Below are positions 51,300 through 62,934 of a stretch of DNA of 64,000 nucleotides, piece after piece. The notes under the pieces were generated by a model. That model was given only the letters and a program-made list of their open reading frames with translations. It was not told the origin of the DNA and did no database searches. Origin of the DNA: Halorhabdus utahensis DSM 12940 (GTDB lineage Archaea > Halobacteriota > Halobacteria > Halobacteriales > Haloarculaceae); contig NC_013158.1 in the NCBI RefSeq assembly GCF_000023945.1, positions 1,612,001-1,676,000 on the forward strand. Direction: 5' to 3'. The position numbers and the translations under genes were made by a program. Every line of letters begins with the position of its first letter. Positions within the stretch are counted from its first letter, which is position 1.

Positions 51300-52352
51300 T
51301 TAGAGGTCAGCACCGACTGCGTCCTCGACGCTGTCGAAGCCGTCGCGTTCGAGTAGCGTCGCGAGCCCACGATTGACGTTCCGGGCGATCGTCGGCCCGC
51401 GGTAAATGAAACCGGTGTAGATCTGGACCAGGCTCGCCCCGGCGCGGATCTTCCGATAGGCGTCAGCCGCGGTGAAGACGCCGCCGACGCCGACGACCGG
51501 GACGTCCGTCCGGCTGGCGACGAACCGCACCATTTCGGTCGCCTGTTCCTCGATGGGTCTGCCCGAAAGCCCCCCTTCTTCGACACGATCCGGGCTGGTG
51601 AGCGCTTCAGGGCGGTCAGTGGTCGTATTGGTCGCGATCACGCCGTCGAGATCGTACTCCTCGACCAGCTCCAGGGTTTCCTCGACGGCTGGCTCCGGCA
51701 GGTCGGGCGACAGTTTCACCAGGAGCGGGGCTGCGCCGGCGTTTTTCACCGTGCTGAAGATGTCTTCCAGCGACTCGCGGTTCTGTAACTCTCTGAACCC
51801 CGGCGAGTTGGGACAGGAGACGTTGATCACGAAGAAATCGCCTCCCTCGGCAACCTGCTCGTAGGTCTCGCGATAGTCCGCGGCCGCCTCGTCCATTGGC
51901 ACGTCCTCGGTCTTCGCGAGGTTCACACCGACCGGCATCGAGACGTCGGTGTTGTCGAGCCGCTCGCCGATCACCTTCGCGCCCGGATTGTTGAGACCCA
52001 TCCGGTTGATGATGGCCTCGTCCTCGACGAGTCTGAACACGCGCGGGCGTGGATTGCCTTCCTGGGGCTCGGCAGTGACGCCGCCGACCTCGACGTGCCC
52101 GAAGCCGAGTGCACCCAGTGTGCCCGGAGCCTCGGCTGTCTTGTCGAAGCCCGCCGCGACGCCGATCGGATTCGGGAACTCACACCCGAACGCGGACATC
52201 GAGAGACGATCATCGTCAACTTTGAACGCTCGTGCGAGTGCCGACTCGATCGGCGTCCCGTCGACGAGTTTCATTCCTTCGTGTGCGAGCGCGTGCGCAG
52301 TCTCGGGTGATAGCTGGAACAACAGCGGCTTGGTGAGGTTATAGGGGTTCAT
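51300..52352 (-). CDS. pyrD: Dihydroorotate dehydrogenase, class 2 type
   Basis: A 350-residue FMN enzyme of pyrimidine synthesis. The N-terminal helix and GVAAGFDKTAEAP, FGHVEVGGVTAEPQEGNPR, INRMGLNNPG and the phosphate-binding VGVGGVFTAADAYRKIRAGA all follow the membrane-associated class 2 (quinone) pattern. At the catalytic-base position the sequence is VSCPNSPG, that is, Cys where class 2 enzymes have Ser. Start MNPYNLTKP at 52352. Confidence 0.92.
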   Translation of the reverse strand: MNPYNLTKPLLFQLSPETAHALAHEGMKLVDGTPIESALARAFKVDDDRLSMSAFGCEFPNPIGVAAGFDKTAEAPGTLGALGFGHVEVGGVTAEPQEGNPRPRVFRLVEDEAIINRMGLNNPGAKVIGERLDNTDVSMPVGVNLAKTEDVPMDEAAADYRETYEQVAEGGDFFVINVSCPNSPGFRELQNRESLEDIFSTVKNAGAAPLLVKLSPDLPEPAVEETLELVEEYDLDGVIATNTTTDRPEALTSPDRVEEGGLSGRPIEEQATEMVRFVASRTDVPVVGVGGVFTAADAYRKIRAGASLVQIYTGFIYRGPTIARNVNRGLATLLERDGFDSVEDAVGADL

Positions 52353-52397
52353 TGTGTGTCGATCCCGGGCCATCGGCACTCGGCCCGCGATGGCGAG

Positions 52398-52595
52398 TTA
52401 GAAGTCGTGCTCGACGTCCTCCGGATTCGCCTTCTGGATGATGATCTTGTTGTCCCGGACTCTGACGAACACTTCGTCGCCGATCTCCATCCCGGCGACA
52501 GCCAACTCGTCCTCGTGAAGGTTGATGTGGACGTTGTGGTACTCCCCGTCCTCGTCCTTCGCGCCACTCGGGCTGAGCTTCTTCTTTCGCACCAT
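52398..52595 (-). CDS. AbrB/SpoVT-like swapped-hairpin protein
   Basis: A 65-residue protein. After a basic start (MVRKKKLSPSG) comes the swapped-hairpin pattern NVHINLHEDELAVAGMEIGD with VFVRVRDNKIIIQKA. Such proteins bind DNA as dimers and often act as antitoxins or transition regulators; no toxin gene is adjacent. On the minus strand a TATA-like ttaagata lies close upstream. Confidence 0.72.
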   Translation of the reverse strand: MVRKKKLSPSGAKDEDGEYHNVHINLHEDELAVAGMEIGDEVFVRVRDNKIIIQKANPEDVEHDF

Positions 52596-52790
52596 CGCGG
52601 TATCTTAACCTGTGGTTGGCTGGAGCACGTACTTAAGCCTACCGTGCCAGTCCCGTCGTCGCCGCTGGCTCGCACTGTTGGCCCATCGCGTACCCCGGCG
52701 CGCGCGAACCGCGCGCCGTCAGTCGACCGCCCGGATTTCGGCCGAATATCGCCACCCGCCGGATTTTCACATAAATATTTTGTGGCAACC

Positions 52791-52809
52791 ACCCCCCGAA
52801 TCGGGGGGT
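52791..52809. promoter_or_regulatory. 19-bp palindrome at the MC1 promoter
   Basis: accccccga-a-tcggggggt is a perfect palindrome ending one base before the TATA box tttttata (52811-52818). It therefore covers the BRE position and is a likely operator. Confidence 0.6.
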
Positions 52810-52857
52810 ATTTTTATAGTGTGTCATGTTCTGGGTTGACATGGAGTCTCGAAAACC

Positions 52858-53169
52858 ATGGCACGTGATACGGACAAACGAAACTTTGCACTGCGCGAAT
52901 CGGACGGGAACGAGTCGAGCGTCTTCTCCGGGGGGACACCTCGTCAGGCGGCACTGAAAGCTGCACGACGGCTGGACCCCGCTCCGAGCGAGGACGCGGC
53001 CGATCCCGAGACAATTCGCCTCCGTGAGAAGGGGACGGAGAAAGTCCACGTCTACGAAGGATGGGCCTGGGAAGAGGACGCGCCCGACGACAAGCCCGAC
53101 TGGATGCCCGGCGAAATCACCAAGGGCAACGTGTCCAAGCAGGGTGTCGAACATCTCGAGGAGATCTGA
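52858..53169 (+). CDS. Non-histone chromosomal protein MC1
   Basis: A 103-residue DNA-bending protein. The MC1 signature is clear: KRNFALRESDGNESSVFSGG, TPRQAALKAARRLDP, IRLREKGTEKVHVYEGWAW and DDKPDWMPGEITKGNVSKQG. MC1 binds and sharply bends DNA, acting as an abundant chromatin protein. This copy has an acidic insert (PAPSEDAADPET) between the helix and the following strand. ATG 52858 is about 18 nt from the predicted transcript start. Confidence 0.92.
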   Translation: MARDTDKRNFALRESDGNESSVFSGGTPRQAALKAARRLDPAPSEDAADPETIRLREKGTEKVHVYEGWAWEEDAPDDKPDWMPGEITKGNVSKQGVEHLEEI

Positions 53170-53552
53170 CGCGGCGACACACTGCGGGATTACTTTTCGA
53201 CGGGCTACCCGGAGTCGATAGTCACTACTGTCCCGACGGCCAACCCTCGGTGCGCGGCTTTCACTCGGGATGACCGGACGCACGACGCGCGGGATGACTA
53301 CTCGACCTCCGGCCGCGCGCCATTCTTCGTCCTCTGGGAGCCACACAACCGCGGAAGTGAACGCGCTTGTTCTGGGCAGCCTTCCCAGTTGGCCAGTCGT
53401 GTAACCGTATTGGCCCCCTTTACTCACGTCTCATATACTGGCTCCACGTGTTGGCGGGTGTGTGGGCCTGCTGGCGTGGCTGGGCCCCATGTCACGGTAC
53501 GACATCCCGACCCGCTTGTAATCGCATGACGTGGCGGGTCTCCTTCGACGGG
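53170..53552. other. Gene-free stretch upstream of rRNA promoters
   Basis: About 380 bases with no convincing coding frame. AT content rises towards the first rRNA promoter. Confidence 0.5.
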
Positions 53553-53560
53553 TTTAAGTA
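53553..53560 (+). promoter_or_regulatory. rRNA operon promoter P1 (candidate)
   Basis: tttaagta preceded by cgacggg, the haloarchaeal rRNA promoter pattern. Confidence 0.55.
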
Positions 53561-53657
53561 ATTACCTCCCATCTGAGTAAATACGCAGCGGCGAAGGGCG
53601 AACGACGCCCCTCCGGCCGCGTCGCGCCACTCGCGTGGTGCGATTCGATCCGATGCC

Positions 53658-53665
53658 CTTAAGTG
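53658..53665 (+). promoter_or_regulatory. rRNA operon promoter P2
   Basis: cttaagtg within tccgatgcccttaagtgt, the characteristic haloarchaeal rRNA promoter core. A near copy occurs in the 16S-23S spacer. Confidence 0.65.
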
Positions 53666-53759
53666 TAACAGGGCACTTCGGATTGAATACGAACGTGGTT
53701 CGGACGGGGCACGGATCGCCCCGGCCGCACTCGGGTCCGATCGACGCCGGTTCGAAGGG

Positions 53760-53765
53760 TTTATA
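53760..53765 (+). promoter_or_regulatory. rRNA operon promoter P3 (candidate)
   Basis: tttata in ttcgaagggtttatacc, same flanking pattern as P1 (cgaaggg versus cgacggg), about 190 nt before 16S. Confidence 0.55.
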
Positions 53766-53842
53766 CCCTTACTCGGTGTATGTTCGGGTCCGGAAGAACA
53801 TGAGGATTCCACCCCTGCGGTCCGCCGTATAGATGGGATCTG

Positions 53843-53861
53843 ATGTTAGCCCTGGTAGTTC
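53843..53861 (+). other. 5' arm of the 16S rRNA processing stem
   Basis: 19 bases pair perfectly with 55498-55516 on the other side of 16S; pairing continues inwards with interruptions (to about 53885 and 55470). Such stems carry the bulge-helix-bulge cut by the tRNA endonuclease encoded in this window. Confidence 0.85.
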
Positions 53862-53957
53862 GGTGACACCCGACTGGGGTGTCAGCGAACGTGCTTACGA
53901 TAGCGACGACACCCCTTGGGGGTGTCATCCGCCTAACCCTCCCCATTATGGGGAGAC

Positions 53958-55429
<1,472 letters not shown>

Positions 55430-55497
55430 AACGATCGGGATCGGGGCGTTGCCCCGACCCACCTGCACGTTCGCCGACGCCCCAGTTGGGCACCTAT

Positions 55498-55516
55498 GAA
55501 CTACCAGGGCTAACAT
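55498..55516 (+). other. 3' arm of the 16S rRNA processing stem
   Basis: Perfect complement of 53843-53861, located just upstream of tRNA-Ala. Confidence 0.85.
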
Positions 55517-55528
55517 TGTACGGCGGAA

Positions 55529-55600
55529 GGGCCCATAGCTCAGCGGTAGAGTGCCTCCTTTGCAAGGAGGATGCCCTGGGTTCGAATCCCAGTGGGTCCA
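55529..55600 (+). tRNA. tRNA-Ala (TGC) in the 16S-23S spacer
   Basis: 72 bases. Acceptor gggccca pairs with tgggtcc, including the G3-U70 Ala identity pair, with A73. The anticodon stem is cctcc/ggagg with loop tttgcaa (anticodon TGC). The T arm is ctggg-ttcgaat-cccag. No encoded CCA. Confidence 0.97.
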
Positions 55601-55628
55601 TAGCTCGTATCCGATCGAATCCGATCCC

Positions 55629-55636
55629 CTTAAGTG
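55629..55636 (+). promoter_or_regulatory. Promoter-like site in the 16S-23S spacer
   Basis: cttaagtg within tccgatccccttaagtgt, nearly the same as rRNA promoter P2. It lies 29 nt after tRNA-Ala and about 170 nt before 23S. Confidence 0.5.
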
Positions 55637-55746
55637 TGGGACGGCGTTCGATTCGGGTACGGACGACCGATGCACCATCCCGTGTGAACGTGGATGGGAA
55701 GGGTTGATGCACGCACCGCCACCGACGGGCGTGTGTATGATACCGT

Positions 55747-55784
55747 GTGTACGTGCGATCCAGGCGTCCACTGGACGCGTTTAC
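55747..55784 (+). other. 5' arm of the 23S rRNA processing stem
   Basis: gtgtacgtgcgatccag (55747-55763) pairs perfectly with 58757-58773, and gcgtttac (55777-55784) pairs with gtaaacgc (58725-58732). The loops between them fit a bulge-helix-bulge. Confidence 0.8.
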
Positions 55785-55802
55785 GTCGAGTTTACACTCG
55801 AC

Positions 55803-58720
<2,918 letters not shown>

Positions 58721-58724
58721 GCAT

Positions 58725-58773
58725 GTAAACGCGACGTAGTCGCGTCCAGGCGCAAACTGGATCGCACGTACAC
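58725..58773 (+). other. 3' arm of the 23S rRNA processing stem
   Basis: Contains gtaaacgc (58725-58732) and ctggatcgcacgtacac (58757-58773), complementary to the arm before 23S. Confidence 0.8.
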
Positions 58774-58828
58774 TGGTTTTGCATCGACCGATCGCTGGCC
58801 TCGCGTGGTTCGATTCCACGGATCGGCG

Positions 58829-58950
58829 TTAAGGCGGCCATAGCGGCGGGGCAACACCCGTACCCATTCCGAACACGGAAGTTAAGCCCGCCTGCGTTCC
58901 GGCGAGTACTGGAGTACGAGAGTCTCTGGGAAAACCGGTTCGCCGCCTCC
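58829..58950 (+). rRNA. 5S ribosomal RNA
   Basis: 122 bases from ttaaggcggcc to cgccgcctcc, with the conserved ccgaacacggaagttaagcc core. It aligns end to end with the known Haloarcula 5S length. Confidence 0.96.
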
Positions 58951-58961
58951 ATTCATACTTC

Positions 58962-59001
58962 AGCCCATCCGAGAGTGACAACACTCTCGGGTGGGCTTTT
59001 T
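58962..59001 (+). terminator. rRNA operon terminator
   Basis: A 16-bp stem (agcccatccgagagtg with cactctcgggtgggct, one G-T pair) and loop acaa are followed by ttttt, 11 nt after 5S. It looks like a bacterial-type intrinsic terminator. Confidence 0.8.
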
Positions 59002-59082
59002 GTATTTATGCAAGGAGCTGTTGCCGAGAGTGGCAACGCTACACGGGGCTCCAGTACAATACAGAGAGAATCCAGCCGACGG

Positions 59083-59298
59083 TCAGGCGCTCGGTCGGGA
59101 GGATTCCGACGTGCCGATCGCGACAAACAGCGCGCCCGAGACAGTCAACAACAGTGTAGCGAGCCCGCCGGGGAGGTCGCCACTGGTCAGGAACCAGCCG
59201 GCCGCTAGTAGACTCGCGACGACGAGTCCTGTGCCGAGAGTGATCAGTCGCCAGTCCCCCGCGTCGAGCAGTTCGAACGGTCGATTGTGCCGTGTCAT
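59083..59298 (-). CDS. Small two-helix membrane protein
   Basis: A 71-residue protein starting MTRHNRPFELLDAGDWRL, with helices ITLGTGLVVASLLAAGWFL and ATLLLTVSGALFVAI. Minus-strand TATA atataaaa lies near 59335, 37 nt upstream, and supports ATG 59298. Unknown function. Confidence 0.62.
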   Translation of the reverse strand: MTRHNRPFELLDAGDWRLITLGTGLVVASLLAAGWFLTSGDLPGGLATLLLTVSGALFVAIGTSESSRPSA

Positions 59299-59451
59299 TA
59301 CGAGCAGCAACGATACAAACGGCCAAGAATGTTTTTATATTCTGAACAATTCTTGTGGTTTATTATAATTCGTAATGGATTTGTGAGGCGTCATACTGTG
59401 TGGCGACCAGACCGCTATGTTTATTGGATCGCTGGAACTAGACGAAGTTGC

Positions 59452-59527
59452 GCCAAGGTGGCAGAGTCCGGCCTAACGCAGCGGCCTGCAGAGCCGCCCA
59501 TCGCCGGTTCAAATCCGGCCCTTGGCT
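59452..59527 (+). tRNA. tRNA-Cys (GCA)
   Basis: 76 bases. Acceptor gccaagg pairs with ccttggc, with U73, the Cys discriminator. The anticodon stem is gcggc/gccgc with loop ctgcaga (anticodon GCA). The T arm is gccgg-ttcaaat-ccggc. No intron, no CCA. Confidence 0.97.
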
Positions 59528-59540
59528 TGTAACAAATATT

Positions 59541-59570
59541 ACACAATCCCACTATAAGAGGGGTTGTGTT
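59541..59570. repeat. Inverted repeat enclosing a TATA box after tRNA-Cys
   Basis: acacaatccc (59541-59550) pairs with ggggttgtgt (59560-59569), one G-T pair; the loop holds actataaga. It could be a tRNA terminator and/or an operator for the zinc-finger gene. Confidence 0.5.
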
Positions 59571-59608
59571 TACTTGAAATCGACGCCCGTGAGCGGGAGG
59601 TGTCGGGT

Positions 59609-59731
59609 GTGACGGCCCACTGTCCTCACTGTGGGGAACCCGTCACGTTGGTTTCGATCAGCATGCTCGTCGCGTGCGAAGTACAGGCGTGTGAGTGTGG
59701 CGTGGATCCGGAGTTGATCAGACCTGTGTAA
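59609..59731 (+). CDS. Zinc-finger micro-protein
   Basis: A 40-residue protein with a CPHCG knuckle near the N-terminus and a CxC-G second half (ACEVQACECG), typical of haloarchaeal CPxCG micro-proteins. GTG 59609 is preceded at 8 nt by ggaggtg, a full match to the 16S anti-Shine-Dalgarno, which decides this start over the in-frame GTG at 59600. Unknown function; adaptor or regulator roles are known for such proteins. Confidence 0.6.
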   Translation: MTAHCPHCGEPVTLVSISMLVACEVQACECGVDPELIRPV

Positions 59732-59805
59732 GGCTGGATAGGCCATTCAGTAGTGATCACGCCCGATTATCGAATCCTCATGGCCGGAATGGCGAACTAG
59801 CGAAA

Positions 59806-59822
59806 TTCATATAATGTATGAA
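59806..59822. promoter_or_regulatory. Palindromic TATA/operator of the toxin-antitoxin pair
   Basis: ttcata-taatg-tatgaa surrounds the TATA centre, 27-30 nt before the ATG at 59843. A repressor bound here would block TBP, in line with autoregulation by the RHH antitoxin. Confidence 0.5.
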
Positions 59823-59842
59823 CACCAATCTCAGGTACACCG

Positions 59843-60169
59843 ATGTCCCGGACGACTGCCACGATCCCCGACGACCTCACCGACCTGATGGAGGGGGCCG
59901 TCGACGCCGGCGTCTTCGAGAACAAGAGCGACGCGATCCGGCACGTCCTTCGGGAATACTTCGAAGAACATCCGAACGAGCGCGTCGCGGCGGCGATCGC
60001 GCTGTACGAACGCGGTGACGTCACGCTCGGAACGGCGGCGCGGTTGGCCGATTGCAACCGCTTCGAAATGCGTGATCGCTTGCGGGAGGAGGGTGTCGAA
60101 CTCCGCCTCGGCCCGGAAGACATGGCCGATGCACGCGACGAAATCGAGACCGCCCGCAATCTCGAATGA
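59843..60169 (+). CDS. RHH-UPF0175 fusion, putative antitoxin
   Basis: A 108-residue protein. N-terminal RHH (RTTATIPDDLTDLMEGAV and NKSDAIRHVLREYF) is joined to a UPF0175-type domain (ALYERGDVTLGTAARLADCN, FEMRDRLREEGVEL). UPF0175 is known as the partner of DUF3368/PIN toxins. The RHH part suggests DNA-binding autoregulation. The stop overlaps the next gene (ATGA). Confidence 0.85.
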   Translation: MSRTTATIPDDLTDLMEGAVDAGVFENKSDAIRHVLREYFEEHPNERVAAAIALYERGDVTLGTAARLADCNRFEMRDRLREEGVELRLGPEDMADARDEIETARNLE

Positions 60170-60672
60170 CGGGGTCGCCCGATCGACCGACAGTCCTCGA
60201 CACGTCCGTGTTATCGAACTTCGCGCACGTCGACCGGATCGAGCTCTTGGATGATCTGCCCCGGCTGGCAACCGTCGAAGCCGTCCGGACGGAACTCGAC
60301 GCCGGTATCGAGACCCATTCGTATCTCGAGCGTGCCGTCGTCGCCCTCGATGACGACATTCCAGTGATCTCGCCGTCACCCGCCGCCCAAGAGGTAGAAC
60401 AACATCTCCTGAAACGGCTCGATCCCGGAGAGGCGCAAGCGCTGGCCGTCGCTGACGTCCGAAACGGTACGATCGTGACCGACGACGGCGATGCCCGATC
60501 GATCGCTCGCAATCGAGACGTCCCGCTGACCGGGTCGATCGGAGTGCTCGTCCGGTTCGTCGAGGACGACGTCATGTCGGTCGAAGACGCCGACAGGTAC
60601 CTGAAGCGGTGGATCGACGAGGCGGGGTTTCGATCGCCCGCCCGGGACATCGAGACATTTCTGGACGAGTGA
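60166..60672 (+). CDS. DUF3368/PIN-like toxin
   Basis: A 168-residue protein with the start motif VLDTSVLSNFAHVDRIELL (Asp12), a central acidic residue region (VRTELDAGIE), LDPGEAQALAVADVRNG and DDGDARSIARNRDV, the order of metal-binding residues in PIN-like nucleases of the DUF3368 family. It overlaps the antitoxin by 4 nt. The pair lies between the rRNA operon and the conjugation-like genes. Confidence 0.85.
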   Translation: MTGSPDRPTVLDTSVLSNFAHVDRIELLDDLPRLATVEAVRTELDAGIETHSYLERAVVALDDDIPVISPSPAAQEVEQHLLKRLDPGEAQALAVADVRNGTIVTDDGDARSIARNRDVPLTGSIGVLVRFVEDDVMSVEDADRYLKRWIDEAGFRSPARDIETFLDE

Positions 60673-60842
60673 GGATCGACGCCGAGACCCTTCGACGCAA
60701 GCAGTCGCTTCCTCAGCGGGCCGCTTCGTGAACTTCCGGAACCACCACGCGCTCGCTTACGGTCATCCCGTCCTCAGTCACGATTGCACCGGTCGGCGGG
60801 CGACTCCGCCTGCCGACACACAAGGAGACGACTGATCCACCG

Positions 60843-61253
60843 ATGACCGAAAACACGCACTCTTCGACAGAGGCATCGCTCTCGATCACCAACCGAATCG
60901 TCCGCCATCTCCCGCTGCGGCACCTGGCGATTGCCGCCATCGCGCTGTTCGTGCTGGCCGAGCCAGCGGCCGCTCAGGGGTCCGGCCAGGCCTTTTGCAA
61001 CACGCCGATGGCGGACACGATCCAGAACGTCTTCACGCTGATCCAGTTCGGCGGGCCGATGCTCGGTGGCGTCCTCGCGCTCGGCGCGACGGTCGCCCTG
61101 CCCTTTGTCCGCCGGTCGGACTGGAAAAAGGAGATGAAGGGCATCCGGAATCAGGGCCTGCTCTGGGGTGTCATCGTCGCCCCGCTCGGGACCGAGATCA
61201 TCACGTTCATCCTGAACAACGTCGTCGCCGGAGGGAGCGCGTGTGCGTTCTGA
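60843..61253 (+). CDS. VirB2/TrbC-like small membrane protein
   Basis: A 136-residue protein with a signal peptide (LAIAAIALFVLAEPAAA) followed by two hydrophobic helices (GPMLGGVLALGATVALPFV; LLWGVIVAPLGTEIITFIL) separated by a basic loop (RRSDWKKEMKG). This is the topology of a VirB2-type pilin or T4SS core subunit. One Cys near the mature N-terminus (FCNTP) and one at the C-terminus (ACAF) would both be outside and could pair. It overlaps the next gene by 11 nt. Confidence 0.65.
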   Translation: MTENTHSSTEASLSITNRIVRHLPLRHLAIAAIALFVLAEPAAAQGSGQAFCNTPMADTIQNVFTLIQFGGPMLGGVLALGATVALPFVRRSDWKKEMKGIRNQGLLWGVIVAPLGTEIITFILNNVVAGGSACAF

Positions 61254-62934
61254 GCGTCGAGCAGGACTCCTCGCGATGGTCGCCCTCGTTGCGCTGACTG
61301 CGCTAGCGGGGTCGGCGCTGGCCGATCCACCCTCTGAGCCCGACCACGGCGTCAACGAGACGCGCTTTCCGGTCCTATGGTCCGGCGACGAGGACGGCAC
61401 TGTCAACACCTACGACGAGGGCGGGCAGGACGTTGCGCTCCGGCAACTCGCCAACGGGACCGACCTGCCGCTGAACGCGCCGCCCCGTGATGTCGAGCGC
61501 TGGAATGCGGGTGATTTCGGGGAGTTCCCCGAGACGAACCGGAGCGTCTCGATCCAGCCGAGCTACGCCGATACGAGCGACGGTGAGTTCGTGAAAGGTG
61601 CTCACGCCACGCTGTTCGCCATCCAGCCCTCGACGACGCTCCGGCTGTCGGATTCCCGGCAACCGCTGTACGTCGGGCGATCGGGCGAGGTGCTCGTGAC
61701 CACCGACTACCGCGTGCGCGTTCCCGAGGACGACACCACTGGCGACCGGCAGGTCTACTGGTCGCTGGAGACCCACCGGATCGAGGAGACCCGGCTGACC
61801 ATCGACGGCGAGACCGTCGCGAGTGACGGCGGGAGCCACACGCCGCGCTTCGCGTTCGACGCCCTCGCTGCAGGGTCCCATCGTATTGCGGTCGAGACGG
61901 AAGTGTTCGTCCGCCTCGAAAAGCACGTCCGGACCGAGGAGACCGACTGCTGGGAGAACGGCACTACGACGCGCTGTCAGACCGACGTCGATCACAACTA
62001 CACCCACCCGACGGAGACGGTCACGGTCGAGGACGACCGCCGCGTCGTCGTGGAGGACCTCCAGGTCACCGGGAAGCGCGCCGAATACCCGGACGGGAGC
62101 GGTGCGCTCGCGGTGACGGCGAACCGGCCCTGGCTGGGATACAGCACGAGCCAGGGGAACGTAACGGGGACCTGGCGACTCTACTCGGCCCGCGATCCGT
62201 CGTGGGACACCCTCGTTTACGCACAGCAGAACAACACCACGCAACGGCACTCGCCGCTGCACCCACTGCAGGTCAACGCGTTCCCGATGGCGATGGGCGC
62301 GTCGGCCGCGGAGCCGACGACTCGCGTTCTCGCCACGGACGGCCAGCGTTACGAGGCGCCGACGCTTCCCGAGAACGTCGAGTTGGGTGTCCCGAACGGC
62401 ACCTACACGGGCAGCCGAACCATCGTCACACGCTTTCCCGAACAGGTATCGGCGATCCGCGCCCGGGGATTCGTTCGCGGGCGTTCGACCACGGTCGATA
62501 CCGGGGACTTCGACACCGTCCCGATTCACCGGAGCAATCTGACGCTCGCGGTCCGCAACGACTCCGACTCGACGACCAGGATCGAGGTCCGCCTGCGTGA
62601 CGCGGCGACGGGCGACCCCATCGACACCGTCGATCGTGACGGCTTCGTCGTGATCGACGGCGAACGGGTCAACACCACCGACGACGGCACCGCGCTGGTC
62701 ACGCTCGACGATGCTGGAACGTTCGTCTCGGCACGATACGAACCCGGCGACTGGTGGCACCACGACCGGGGCTACGTCGAGGATAGCGTGACGGTCAGCC
62801 TCGACGGGCCATCCCTGCAGGTGCTCGCGGCCGTCTTCCGGTTCGCGGTCCCGGTGGGCCTGCTCCTGCTGGCGGCATACCTGATCGACCGGATCACGAC
62901 CTGGCAACTCTGGCCGCCGTGGAGGGGACTGTGA
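61243..62934 (+). CDS. Large surface protein of the T4SS-like operon
   Basis: A 563-residue protein with a signal peptide (GLLAMVALVALTALAGSALA), an extracellular beta-rich body of ~470 residues (TVNTYDEGGQDVALRQLANG, YWSLETHRIEETRLTIDGE, CWENGTTTRCQT) and a C-terminal transmembrane helix (AVFRFAVPVGLLLLAAYLI) with a short cytoplasmic tail. No enzymatic motif is seen. It is probably a surface-exposed component of the secretion or conjugation apparatus. The stop overlaps the next start by 4 nt (GTGA). Confidence 0.7.
   Translation: MRSERRAGLLAMVALVALTALAGSALADPPSEPDHGVNETRFPVLWSGDEDGTVNTYDEGGQDVALRQLANGTDLPLNAPPRDVERWNAGDFGEFPETNRSVSIQPSYADTSDGEFVKGAHATLFAIQPSTTLRLSDSRQPLYVGRSGEVLVTTDYRVRVPEDDTTGDRQVYWSLETHRIEETRLTIDGETVASDGGSHTPRFAFDALAAGSHRIAVETEVFVRLEKHVRTEETDCWENGTTTRCQTDVDHNYTHPTETVTVEDDRRVVVEDLQVTGKRAEYPDGSGALAVTANRPWLGYSTSQGNVTGTWRLYSARDPSWDTLVYAQQNNTTQRHSPLHPLQVNAFPMAMGASAAEPTTRVLATDGQRYEAPTLPENVELGVPNGTYTGSRTIVTRFPEQVSAIRARGFVRGRSTTVDTGDFDTVPIHRSNLTLAVRNDSDSTTRIEVRLRDAATGDPIDTVDRDGFVVIDGERVNTTDDGTALVTLDDAGTFVSARYEPGDWWHHDRGYVEDSVTVSLDGPSLQVLAAVFRFAVPVGLLLLAAYLIDRITTWQLWPPWRGL

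Noticed and set aside
60713-60820. Minus-strand frame ending in VSERVVVPEVHEAAR
   Set aside because: Looks coding-like but is short, lacks a start with promoter support, and runs into the 5' region of the VirB2-like gene; it could be a gene remnant.
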